Below, one piece after another: positions 8,996 to 18,363 of a stretch of 64,000 nt of DNA. The translations under genes were made by a program, and so were the position numbers. How positions within the stretch are numbered: the first letter of the stretch is position 1; each line of letters begins with the position of its first letter. Source of the stretch: Zygnema cylindricum. Its lineage: Eukaryota; Streptophyta; Zygnematophyceae; Zygnematales; Zygnemataceae. The notes under the pieces were generated by a model that saw nothing but the letters and a program-made list of their open reading frames with translations, made no database searches and was not told where the DNA came from. Location: positions 112,176-176,175 of the forward strand of contig JBBHKE010002877.1 of NCBI GenBank assembly GCA_037447655.1, written 5' to 3'.

Positions 8996-9930
8996 AATGG
9001 ATTGGTGATTTTGGACCTTTTCGCTTGAATAAGCACTTCCCTCCTTGCATGTTTGCGGAATGGATTATTAATCCGATTTAATTATTCGGTTGAGATTGAT
9101 CCGTTAGCGCGGAAAGCACAATTACATCATTGTAATCTGTTGCATTCCCAATACCTGCATTTGTTACCAAAATCCGCATACGAGCATATGCATACCGCCC
9201 TCCCACAAGACATCCGGGTTGTGGGCAATTATCACTTACAGGATATTGGTCTTATCAATCTAGTTTTTGGCGGATGGGAGTGCCAGGGAATGTCTCGGGC
9301 CGGGAAAGGTCTCGGATTAGCCGATCCCCGCACCAAATTATTTTGTGAATTGGTCCGCATCCTACATTTTCTACAAACTTTAGATCATCCTATGGGGTAT
9401 ATCTTGGAAAATGTCACAGCCTATAATGATCCAAGACCTACAGTCTTAGCTGATTATCAACGGATTGAACAATTAATTGGTCCGCCTCTTATTATTGACG
9501 CGGCTCGCCATGGTTCACTAGCACACCGGGTTCGCTCCAAATGGAAGAACTTGATCGATATTGGTAGACTCCGTGAGGCCAACTTGTCAGTTCGTCCTCC
9601 TCATACAGACATTCAGGCTGCCCTTTTTCCTTTCCATAAGGTGTTGCCTTGCCTTCAAAAGGACTATCCCCCTAATTTCAATGTCAATGTCCTGGGTCAA
9701 CCTCTCAAGGTGCTTCCTACCTTAGTTTCGTACCCACATTCACATGCATACTCTAATGACGGTTGTGGCATGCTCCGAAACATTCATACCGGTGAGCTCG
9801 AAGAGCCTACCTCTAGGGAACGAGAACTCTTCATGCATTTCATTCCTGGCACTACAGCCGCTCCTGGTTTTACAGAACGTCAAAGATGTGCTTTATTAGG
9901 TCGTGTCATGTACCCTCAGGCTTTCTTTTT
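8996..9930 (+). CDS. Cytosine-5 DNA methyltransferase domain in the gypsy-like polyprotein (A')
   Basis: Would transfer a methyl group from S-adenosylmethionine to C5 of cytosine in DNA. Motif I reads VILDLFA and is cut by TGA at 9026-9028, where glycine is expected. After it the frame stays open from 9053. Motif IV is GGWECQGMSRAGKG with the catalytic cysteine at codon 9281-9283 (usual PCQ is ECQ here). Motif VI is GYILENVT (about 9395-9420). IIDAARHGSLAHRVRSKWKN (about 9493-9552) resembles the AHRxRxxWxN block of DNMT3/DRM-type enzymes. A C-terminal region with ERELFMHF and RQRCALLGRVMYPQA fits motifs IX-X. It lies in frame with RT downstream. Catalytic cysteine and ENV kept; motif I broken. 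Confidence 0.85.
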
Positions 9931-11170
9931 TGTTTTAGGTCTCGGGTTTGCAGCTGGTCGCCACTCTCACGCACATCCGTCTCAACCGGCTGGGGGGGGG
10001 GGTGCATCACTAAGAAAATCTTTCCGTCCCACTCTCCAAGGGACCACATTTCAATTTTTCCTCTTTCCTTCTCCAATTCCACCAGTTCCGAAAATCTCTA
10101 TCTACGATTTCCTCAATCCTAGCCATATTTCTTGGTCCATTCCCGCATACACGGCTGTCTAGTCTACAAGTCCCATGCATATTCCACCCACTCCTCATTG
10201 GAGTGCTACTTTTCCAACACGCAGTTGGAATCATTCGGTTAATTGCCTTAAACAGACACCTGTAGCTTACGAGTTAAGTCAAACGCTTATCGCAGATGAG
10301 CAGTTGGCCTTTGCACAAGCCATAGAAGCTATGACAACCGAAAATTCCGATGCTCCTAAATGGAAATTCGGCACCAATCTAACAAAGGCCGAACAAGAGT
10401 TACTGAATGACGTAGTTTTACCCAATATCGATGCCTTTGCCTGTTTTATGAACGATTTGGGTCGTCACACCGCTTATAACATGTCGATAGATCTCGAAAA
10501 TGATCGCCCTATATTTAAACCAAAACATCGTTTGCCACAAACTGAATGGGAAATGGTAGACAAGCGATGTGCTGAACTAGAGGATTTTGGCCTAATCTAT
10601 CGGTTAGACTCCACATTTGCAGCTCCCACTGTCATGCCCCGGAAAAAGGATTCCGAGGGTAATTTTACTGAACGTCAAATGTGTGGTGACTATCGTGAAC
10701 TAAATGCTAGAACGGTTCAGGATTGTCGTCCCATGCCTCTTGCCGAAAAAATATTTGATCACGTAGCCGGAGCAAAGTATTTTAGTATCCTTGACCTCCG
10801 TCAGGGATTCAATCAAATTGAGATAGAGAAAAAAGACCGGCATAAAACTACCTTTTGGGGTATCGACGGCCGATGGGAATGGGCCTTAATGCCATTCGGA
10901 CTGAAAAATGCTCCGAAAGTATTTCAAAAAGTCACGGAATCCGTTCTTGGAGGTTGTAAGTTTGCTAGATGCTACATCGATGACCTCATCATTGCCTCGG
11001 CTACTATCGAAAAGCACGCTGCTCACATTGAATGGGTATTGACTGAATTAAAAAAAGGTTGGATTAAAATGTCATCCAGCGAAATGCACCTTTGGGGCCA
11101 AGGGAGTGCCTTACCTCAGCCATTTTATCTCGGCTGAGGGGATCACTCCTCTCGAAGCAAAGGTAGAGGC
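9931..11170 (+). pseudogene. pol: Reverse transcriptase of A' (interrupted)
   Basis: Copies element RNA into DNA. After a poly-G run (9993-10002) and linker, TAG 10160-10162 interrupts a frame that is otherwise continuous with the DNMT. RT blocks follow: MCGDYRELNARTV (about 10678-10716), LDLRQGFNQIEI, WALMPFGLKNAPKVFQ and the catalytic YIDDLI (about 10972-10990). Near 11070 the frame changes; the next frame reads KCTFGAKGVPYLSHFISAEG, the usual end of gypsy RT. The domain is then split at 11170 by the copia element and resumes at 17608. Confidence 0.9.
11166..11170. repeat. Target-site duplication of copia-1, left copy
   Basis: GAGGC directly before the LTR; the second copy is at 17608-17612 directly after the other LTR. 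A 5-bp duplication is standard for copia integrases. Confidence 0.95.
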
Positions 11171-12217
11171 TGCAATTCTGTGTCCTCCATTGGACCACAG
11201 AATACAGGAAGCCTCTAGATAGTATTTAACTAACCCACTTTAAGCCACAACCACTGCTGCCCAAGAAGGCAAACTGACAATTTGACTGCACCCCTGTGTA
11301 GCCTGGACTCCCCTGAGTCCGTAGAAAAAGGAATCACTGAAAACGGCCAACCAGGCGATAAGTTATAGGGTGGCAAAGATGCCAATTTATACAAACTCTC
11401 TGAGAGAGAGGACTATCTACCTAAATTTTCCTAAGTCCTAGTTTTTCCTAATTCCCTCTCACGGCTCCTATCTACTGCCTGTACGAACCAATCACAAAAC
11501 TGTATAGTACTAGAAAGTACTACTGCCGATGTACTTTCTGTACGGCCTCTGTACGACAAGGCCATAAGTGGACGCGTGTATACTTTCCACTCATCCGTAC
11601 GTTCCTCGGAATTCCCGCGACCGAATGATGTCTCCCCACGTGGCGCCAGGTGATGCCACGTCACTAAATGCCAAAGTGACCACTCCGGGATTTCGGCGAT
11701 GATGTGCGCCGTTGGATTATATGCGAAACGTAATCTTGGCCGGAATAAATACTTGCGCGATATTTGTTCCGATGTAGAAATAAAATGCGTGGTATCCGTT
11801 TTGAATTAGCGTCGTACGACGTACTTTATAAAACTGTATATATGTACGCCGTAAACAGTTTTAGTTAAATGAACTTTATCCTTTCGAACTAAATATATAT
11901 CTATCACATACCATAGCACTTAGCATTGGTCCTAGTCTATTAGGATAAAGCTGACCGCTACCGGTCGATTAAACGAACCGCAGGTACCGGGATCAAATCT
12001 CTGGTCCGTCAAGTATATTTTTAGTAACCTACTAAAAATAGCTGTCTGTTGAACTAAGGCAGCCATGGATCAACCTCTCTCTCTTTCCTTCAGTGACTAC
12101 AGCAAGTATGGGGGCTAGAGAGCGGAGGTGGAGGCAGGCTGTCCGTCCTTTTCTTTTTCCTTTTATAAAACCATATTTAAACCTAGAAAATACTCTAGAA
12201 ATCTATAAATTTCAACA
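11171..12217 (-). repeat. 3' LTR of copia-1
   Basis: 1047 bp, TG...CA ends. Compared by eye with 16561-17607 it differs at about 11453 (G/A), 11575 (C/T) and 11849 (C/T); this copy keeps C/G at each. Confidence 0.95.
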
Positions 12218-12230
12218 CTCCCCTTATTTT
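12218..12230 (-). other. Polypurine tract of copia-1
   Basis: On the minus strand AAATAAGGGGAG directly precedes the 3' LTR (TGTTGAAATTT). This is the expected position and composition for the plus-strand primer. Confidence 0.8.
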
Positions 12231-15200
12231 CTAGTCTAATTTTAATTTTTCTTTCAACCCGCATTTTTCCCGACAATATTTTAGTTTAGGAGAGGGCACA
12301 GGTTTGGTCATCATGTCAGCCACCATTTCTTCATCAGGTCTATACACAAGATTTAGAATTTTATTTTCAACTTTTTCTCTTACGAAGCTTAATCTTATGT
12401 CCATATGTTTTGCTTTGAAATGGTGTTTTGGATTGGCTGCAATTGCAATTGCAGCTTGGTTATCGCAAAAGATTTCATGCACTCCCTCCTTCATAAATCC
12501 CAGTTCTTGTAACAATGATTTCACCCACATTAGTTCTTTTACAGCAAAACACGACGCCATATACTCAGCCTCCATAGTAGACTGAGCAACCACCTTTTGT
12601 TGCTTACTGCTCCAACAGCAAGCACCTTCCCCCACATACAAAACATATCCAGAAGTGCATCTTCTCATAGGTGCATCCCCATAACTGGCGTCACTCCAAG
12701 TGGTGATATCAGTATGCTCCCCTCCCAAATGCAACCATAACTCTCTAGTTCCCACCAGATATCTCATGACTCTCTTGGCTGCCTCCCAATCTCTCTTCCT
12801 ATGATCATTAAGACTCCTACTGAGTACTCCAACTGCTGCCGCTATGTCCGGCCTGGTACAGTTCATAAAATAGATTAAGCTTCCTACGACCTGTCTATAA
12901 GGAATAGACTTCATGAACTCTCTCTCCTCTAGACTCATCTGATCGTCTAAGATCATCACTCCTCCTTCTACACTCCCATCACTTACTTTTTTCAAGTCCA
13001 TGGGAGTGGTACAACTGTTAGCATTTTCCATCTGGAATTTCTCAAGCATATTACCTATTGCTTCTTTCTGAGTAAGTCTGATAATCTTCTTCCCTCTATC
13101 TCTCTCCATTTGGATCCCCAAAATATATTTTGCCTCCCCTAAATCCTTCATATCAAATCTGCCCCTAAGATCTTTCTTTAGCCTATTGATATTATCTAAA
13201 GACTTACTTAACACAAGCAGATCATCCACATAAATTGCAATAAAAATGACACCATTCTCATCTTCAAACATATAGATAGAATGGTCAGAGCTGATCCGGA
13301 TGTATCCCAGATCGGTGAGAAACTCATCTAGTTTCTTGTTCCACTGTCGCGGAGCCTGTTTCAGTCCATATAAGGACTTTATGAGCCTGCACACTTTGCT
13401 CTCTTCTCCTTCTTCCACAAACCCCTCGGGTTGCCTCATAAAAATTTCTTCCTCTAACTCACCATTAAGAAAAGCAGTCTTAATATCCATCTGGTGAATT
13501 TCCATGTCTTCCGCTGCGGCCAGACTGAGGAGAATCCTTACCGATGGGAACCGAACAACTGGAGCAAAGGTCTCCTCATAGTCAATCCCCTCTTTTTGGG
13601 TGAACCCCTTTGCTACCAATCGAGCCTTATACCTCTCAATTGTATTATCTGGGTTCAGTTTTAGTTTAAATACCCATTTACATCCAATAGGTTTTCTATC
13701 TGGAGGGCAATCCGCTAGTTCCCAAGTATTTGCTTCCATGATAGAAGCCATCTCATCATTTATGGCTCTAATCCATCTTTCTTTCTCTGGACTATTCACT
13801 GCCTCTAAGTAAGACTGAGGCTCATCTGGGTGAGATAGCTTAGTTACCTTATGGGCAGCTTGTTTTTCCTGTATCCTTTTGCTGCTCCTCCTTCCTCCCT
13901 CAAACTCCGAAGCTGGAATGGATGGAAGTCTTGGATTTCTTCTCACTGTCTCATCGGCTCCCCTGTCCATAAAAACCGTATCTTGTCCCGCTTCTTCCAT
14001 CTCCTCGAAGTCCATAGGAGTATGTGAGGTTTCCGGTGAGTCTCCTGTATCTTCGATCTCCCCTGAATCTGTAATCACAGTTTCACTCATGTCTTTTTCG
14101 GGAACGACTGAGTTCTCCTCACTTTCGGACTCAAATCTGATCCTTATCTTCTTTGTATATTTGAAGGGGTCAAATGACTTCCCTGCATCCATGACAACTA
14201 AGTGTTTGACCAGAATGATATCTTTCTTTGCTAAGTCATAGACTCTATATCCCTTAACATCCTCGTCATATCCCACAAAGTATCCAGGTTTTCCCTTAGC
14301 ATCTAGTTTCCAGTTTTTCCTATCTGTGTCAAGACTGTAAACTTGGCTACCAAATACTTTAAGGTGTGAGATATCTGGTTTCCTTCCAACCCATCTCTCA
14401 TAAGGTGTCACTCCCTTTACAGCTGAGGTAAGGACTCTATTTTTAATATAGTTGGCACAGTTCATTGCCTCTGCCCAAAATCTCTTTCCTATTTTCTTGT
14501 CTGCCAACATACTACATGCACTATCTCCTAGTGTTCGATTCAACCTCTCAGCTACCCCATTTTGTTCCGGGTTATATGGTACAATTTTCTGGTGTTGCAC
14601 TCCCTCATCTCTCAGATATTCCTCAAACTGGTTAGAGGTATATTCCCCCCCATTATCACTCCTTATCCTCTTAATAGGGGTTTCATGCAACTTCTCACTC
14701 CAAGCTTTATATTCTTTGAAGTAAGTGGATGCTTCAGATTTATTTTTCAGAAAGTAGACTCTAGAGTATCTAGACCAATCATCAGTTATTGTCATCATAA
14801 ACCTCTTTCCTCCAACCGAAGGTACTTTTGCAGGTCCCCAAATATCTGTGTGGACCAAATCTAACACTTTCTCACCTCTATATGTGGCGGCTTTGGGAAA
14901 GGGAAGTCTGTGAGCCTTACCTTGAGCACAACCACTACAATCATCCATTATTTCATTATCCCCAAACTGAATGCCATCTACTACCCCAAGCTTTTTCATT
15001 TCCCTTAACCTATCAAAATGCACATGCCCCAAACGCTTATGCCAAATCATCACCTTAGGAACACCAACATAGTAAGCATTCTTCTTTTCATTACTCAAGT
15101 TAAGCCTAAACATTCCTTGGCTACCCTTATCTGCTGTGAAGTAAACTTCATTCCCATACTTAGCTGTAAAGACTCCCTTCCTGGTGAAGGTATCAAACTC

Positions 15201-15422
15201 TTTGTCATCTAACATAGACGTAGAGACAAGATTTTTACTCAGCAGAGGAATGTAAAGTACATCTGAGAATGTAAGTATAGAGGTCTTACCCTCCACTAAG
15301 ACTTTCAGATCTACTGATCCCACTAGATCTGTAGTAACCACTCTCCCATCCCCATACTCTATCTCTACAGTAGGAATCTTTCGTAGCTTAGTGAAGAGTT
15401 CTTTATCACGGCACATATGCAT
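12231..15422 (-). CDS. pol: Copia-1 Pol: integrase, reverse transcriptase, RNase H
   Basis: 1063 codons on the minus strand, in frame with gag through one TGA (15432-15434). Blocks seen: the GAG-pre-integrase/HHCC finger with H128, H133, C162, C165; integrase D193 (HTDIWGP), D256 (IRSDNGGEY) and E292 (NGVAERLNRTL), spaced as D-D-35-E. RT runs from WELADCPPDRKPIGCKW (about 567) through the catalytic YVDDLL (731-736). RNase H has WSDASYGDAP, CTSGYVLYVG and AQSTMEAEYMA (about 925-990). Length and order match intact plant copia elements. The ATG at its start is not a natural initiator; the protein is the continuation of gag. A serine/acid-rich linker (about 430-500) separates integrase and RT. 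Confidence 0.95.
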   Translation of the reverse strand: MHMCRDKELFTKLRKIPTVEIEYGDGRVVTTDLVGSVDLKVLVEGKTSILTFSDVLYIPLLSKNLVSTSMLDDKEFDTFTRKGVFTAKYGNEVYFTADKGSQGMFRLNLSNEKKNAYYVGVPKVMIWHKRLGHVHFDRLREMKKLGVVDGIQFGDNEIMDDCSGCAQGKAHRLPFPKAATYRGEKVLDLVHTDIWGPAKVPSVGGKRFMMTITDDWSRYSRVYFLKNKSEASTYFKEYKAWSEKLHETPIKRIRSDNGGEYTSNQFEEYLRDEGVQHQKIVPYNPEQNGVAERLNRTLGDSACSMLADKKIGKRFWAEAMNCANYIKNRVLTSAVKGVTPYERWVGRKPDISHLKVFGSQVYSLDTDRKNWKLDAKGKPGYFVGYDEDVKGYRVYDLAKKDIILVKHLVVMDAGKSFDPFKYTKKIRIRFESESEENSVVPEKDMSETVITDSGEIEDTGDSPETSHTPMDFEEMEEAGQDTVFMDRGADETVRRNPRLPSIPASEFEGGRRSSKRIQEKQAAHKVTKLSHPDEPQSYLEAVNSPEKERWIRAINDEMASIMEANTWELADCPPDRKPIGCKWVFKLKLNPDNTIERYKARLVAKGFTQKEGIDYEETFAPVVRFPSVRILLSLAAAEDMEIHQMDIKTAFLNGELEEEIFMRQPEGFVEEGEESKVCRLIKSLYGLKQAPRQWNKKLDEFLTDLGYIRISSDHSIYMFEDENGVIFIAIYVDDLLVLSKSLDNINRLKKDLRGRFDMKDLGEAKYILGIQMERDRGKKIIRLTQKEAIGNMLEKFQMENANSCTTPMDLKKVSDGSVEGGVMILDDQMSLEEREFMKSIPYRQVVGSLIYFMNCTRPDIAAAVGVLSRSLNDHRKRDWEAAKRVMRYLVGTRELWLHLGGEHTDITTWSDASYGDAPMRRCTSGYVLYVGEGACCWSSKQQKVVAQSTMEAEYMASCFAVKELMWVKSLLQELGFMKEGVHEIFCDNQAAIAIAANPKHHFKAKHMDIRLSFVREKVENKILNLVYRPDEEMVADMMTKPVPSPKLKYCREKCGLKEKLKLD

Positions 15423-15431
15423 GGATGCACC

Positions 15432-16580
15432 TCAGTCGATGATCCATCCTTCCTGTGGAGCTTCCCGAATTGCTCCAAGGGCACACTTCTGCCTCCGAGG
15501 GATCTCCTTCTCCTCCAGACTCTCGTCAAGAAGAAGCTCCCCATCCTCCTCAGATGACTCATCCTCGATTTCTCCTGACACTTTTGTAACCACAAGTGCC
15601 TTTTTCTTCCCTCCGGGAGAACCCCCTCCACGGTTTTCTTGGAGCCTCAGCTCTGACAACTTGACACAATCTGCAATAAAGTGTCCCGGCTTTTTGCAAT
15701 AATGACAAAGACCCTTTGGGGGCCTCTGTCCCCCAGAATTATCTCTTTCCCCTCTATAAGGTTTCTTCGGATCCTTCCCCCATCGGTCCCCTCCTGCTGC
15801 TAGAGCTTGAATGCTCTTTCCTCCTCTCCTAATCTCCATTGTGTTTTCCTGCACAAGTATCATCCTGACTACTGTGTTCCATTTCCATGAACTATCAGGC
15901 ATTCCCTGTACTCGGTACACTATGTTTTCGAACTCATCTGGTAATTTCATGATAAGGGTGTTAACTTTCATTTTCATTGTACCTGTCCACCCGGCACTTT
16001 CCATTTCCATATACAAACAAGAAAGATCATTACAGTAATCTAACATCTTTCCTCCTTTGTAAGTGTAACTCAATAGCTTTTGCTCAGCCAACTGGAGCTC
16101 CTGAATAGTTCCAGCTCTATAAATCTCCACCAAACTCTCCCACAATTCCTCTGCCTTGTAAATGTGAAGATGAGGAGTGGCCAAACCTTGAGTGAGGTGC
16201 CTCAAAATGAAGTTCTTGGCAGCCGTGTTTACATCCTCCCACATTTGAGTATCGTTCTCCACGGTCTTCACAATTGCCGCTCCCGATACTGTGGCAATAG
16301 AAGTAAGGGGTGTCTCCTTCCTTTTCCCCTTTTCGGACACACTGCTGTCCCCATCATCTGCCTCCTCCGCCGAGGCAGCCGTTGTTGCAGGAAACCTTAC
16401 TCCCCCAAATCCTGGTGGAGTTCCTGAAGGTGGACGTTTCACTTGTCCACTGACGATACCCCAGTATCGTTTTTCACACAAAGCTCCCATCATCATGGCT
16501 TCCCAATAGATGAACCCAGATCCATTGAAGGTGGGCACCCTAGAGGGTGGGCCCATAACCTGCAATTCTGTGTCCTCCAT
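15432..16580 (-). CDS. gag: Copia-1 Gag, ending at TGA in the protease active site
   Basis: 382 codons on the minus strand. The start ATG at 16580-16578 lies 20 bp inside the 5' LTR, so the first codons (MEDTELQ) come from the LTR and codon 7 spans the LTR end; the next codons overlap the primer-binding site. The retrotransposon capsid occupies about 110-260 (LWESLVEIY, YCNDLSCLY). The CCHC knuckle CHYCKKPGHFIADC is at 292-305. The frame then reaches GWIID followed by TGA and GAS. The related copy at 44300-44330 has serine there, giving the D-S-G protease signature, so one base change truncates the polyprotein at the catalytic triad. Confidence 0.93.
   Translation of the reverse strand: MEDTELQVMGPPSRVPTFNGSGFIYWEAMMMGALCEKRYWGIVSGQVKRPPSGTPPGFGGVRFPATTAASAEEADDGDSSVSEKGKRKETPLTSIATVSGAAIVKTVENDTQMWEDVNTAAKNFILRHLTQGLATPHLHIYKAEELWESLVEIYRAGTIQELQLAEQKLLSYTYKGGKMLDYCNDLSCLYMEMESAGWTGTMKMKVNTLIMKLPDEFENIVYRVQGMPDSSWKWNTVVRMILVQENTMEIRRGGKSIQALAAGGDRWGKDPKKPYRGERDNSGGQRPPKGLCHYCKKPGHFIADCVKLSELRLQENRGGGSPGGKKKALVVTKVSGEIEDESSEEDGELLLDESLEEKEIPRRQKCALGAIREAPQEGWIID
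16546..16560 (-). other. Primer-binding site of copia-1 (initiator tRNA-Met anticodon arm)
   Basis: The plus strand reads GGTGGGCCCATAACC immediately beside the 5' LTR. This equals the anticodon-arm segment of plant initiator tRNA-Met as I know it, so the element RNA is complementary to an internal tRNA site rather than the 3' end. Drosophila copia uses a cleaved half of the same tRNA. The site is also coding (VMGPP of gag). An identical site is at 45456-45470. Confidence 0.85.
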
Positions 16581-17607
16581 TGGACCACAGAATACAGGAA
16601 GCCTCTAGATAGTATTTAACTAACCCACTTTAAGCCACAACCACTGCTGCCCAAGAAGGCAAACTGACAATTTGACTGCACCCCTGTGTAGCCTGGACTC
16701 CCCTGAGTCCGTAGAAAAAGGAATCACTGAAAACGGCCAACCAGGCGATAAGTTATAGGGTGGCAAAGATGCCAATTTATACAAACTCTCTGAGAGAGAG
16801 GACTATCTACCTAAATTTTCCTAAGTCCTAGTTTTTCCTAATTCCCTCTCACAGCTCCTATCTACTGCCTGTACGAACCAATCACAAAACTGTATAGTAC
16901 TAGAAAGTACTACTGCCGATGTACTTTCTGTACGGCCTCTGTACGACAAGGCCATAAGTGGACGTGTGTATACTTTCCACTCATCCGTACGTTCCTCGGA
17001 ATTCCCGCGACCGAATGATGTCTCCCCACGTGGCGCCAGGTGATGCCACGTCACTAAATGCCAAAGTGACCACTCCGGGATTTCGGCGATGATGTGCGCC
17101 GTTGGATTATATGCGAAACGTAATCTTGGCCGGAATAAATACTTGCGCGATATTTGTTCCGATGTAGAAATAAAATGCGTGGTATCCGTTTTGAATTAGC
17201 GTCGTACGACGTACTTTATAAAACTGTATATATGTACGTCGTAAACAGTTTTAGTTAAATGAACTTTATCCTTTCGAACTAAATATATATCTATCACATA
17301 CCATAGCACTTAGCATTGGTCCTAGTCTATTAGGATAAAGCTGACCGCTACCGGTCGATTAAACGAACCGCAGGTACCGGGATCAAATCTCTGGTCCGTC
17401 AAGTATATTTTTAGTAACCTACTAAAAATAGCTGTCTGTTGAACTAAGGCAGCCATGGATCAACCTCTCTCTCTTTCCTTCAGTGACTACAGCAAGTATG
17501 GGGGCTAGAGAGCGGAGGTGGAGGCAGGCTGTCCGTCCTTTTCTTTTTCCTTTTATAAAACCATATTTAAACCTAGAAAATACTCTAGAAATCTATAAAT
17601 TTCAACA
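16561..17607 (-). repeat. 5' LTR of copia-1
   Basis: 1047 bp, nearly identical to 11171-12217. All three differences noticed carry A or T here against G or C in the partner. It holds the gag start codon at its inner end. The region 16900-17060 is rich in GTAC/CGTACG motifs shared by all copia LTRs of the window. Confidence 0.95.
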
Positions 17608-17612
17608 GAGGC
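17608..17612. repeat. Target-site duplication of copia-1, right copy
   Basis: GAGGC, identical to 11166-11170. Removing 11171-17612 rejoins the RT reading frame of A' (LEAKVEA followed by IRKLLAPTDL). Confidence 0.95.
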
Positions 17613-18363
17613 AATCAGAAAATTGCTTGCTCCCACGGACCTCACAAGTCTGCGAGCCTTTCTCGGACTTGCTAATTATTATCGCAGGTTTGTATCTAAT
17701 TTTAGCACCATCGCATCTCCGTTAAGTGACCTTCTCAAGAAGGAAGTGGCGTTTATATGAGGTCCCCATCAGATTTCCACATTTCAAAAATTAAAAACCG
17801 CTTTATCGAGTGCTCCAATTCTCCGTCCTCCCAATCACAAACTCCTTTTTTGTCTCCAAACAGATTTTGGGAAACCCAGAATCGTTGCCATTTTGACACA
17901 AAGAGAGTTCAGGGGAGAGGAATACGTAGTTGCTTACGCGAGTAGAAGCAATAACCGGGTTGAATCAAATTATAGTAGCTACGAAGGAGTTGGGGAGTCG
18001 TTCACTTCCGCCATTATTTGTACGGAAAACCTTTCACACTCCTAACTGACCATCAGCCCTTACATTGGTTGATGACGAACAATAAGCTTTCCAGGAAGCT
18101 AGCCCGATGGGCTTTAATCTTACAAGAATATGACGTTGAAATAATTCACCGACCCGGTCTGCTTAGTCTAAACGCAGACGGAATTTCCCAAAATCCTTTG
18201 CCTCGAACGACGGATAACGGAGTTCGACGCGATTTCGACGACGACTATGTTTTCGTCATGTCAATGGGTCCTTATCTTACTTACTGCTTGGCCACCATTC
18301 CGAACCCCCGTCCCGCCACAGATCCTTGGCATGATGTGTCTCTCATTCTTTTCCTATCCTCCT
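17608..18363 (+). pseudogene. pol: RT end and RNase H of A'
   Basis: Continues RT after the copia insertion: LRAFLGLANYYRRFVSNFSTIASPLSDLL (17645-17740), the usual RT-to-RNase H connection, then TGA at about 17756 in place of a tryptophan codon. RNase H blocks follow, with frame changes: VVAYASRSNN (about 17925), FTLLTDHQPLHWLM (about 18030-18075), KLARWALILQEYDVEIIHRPG (18095-18160) and NADGISQNP. It degrades the RNA of the hybrid in a working element. Broken by at least one stop and one frameshift around 17995. Confidence 0.88.

Larger units (their letters stand above)
11171..17607 (-). mobile_element. Near-intact Ty1/copia retrotransposon (copia-1)
   Basis: 6437 bp, coding on the minus strand, with two 1047-bp LTRs (5' LTR 16561-17607, 3' LTR 11171-12217). 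The LTRs start and end TG...CA, and the 5-bp target duplication GAGGC is at 11166-11170 and 17608-17612. Order is LTR, primer site, gag, protease, integrase, RT, RNase H, purine tract, LTR, the copia order. It is inserted inside the RT/RNase H region of A'. The only coding lesion seen is one TGA in the protease active site. LTR similarity indicates a very recent insertion. Confidence 0.97.

Noticed and set aside
14452-14864. Plus-strand open frames within copia-1 pol
   Set aside because: They are antisense shadows of the integrase and RT coding strand.
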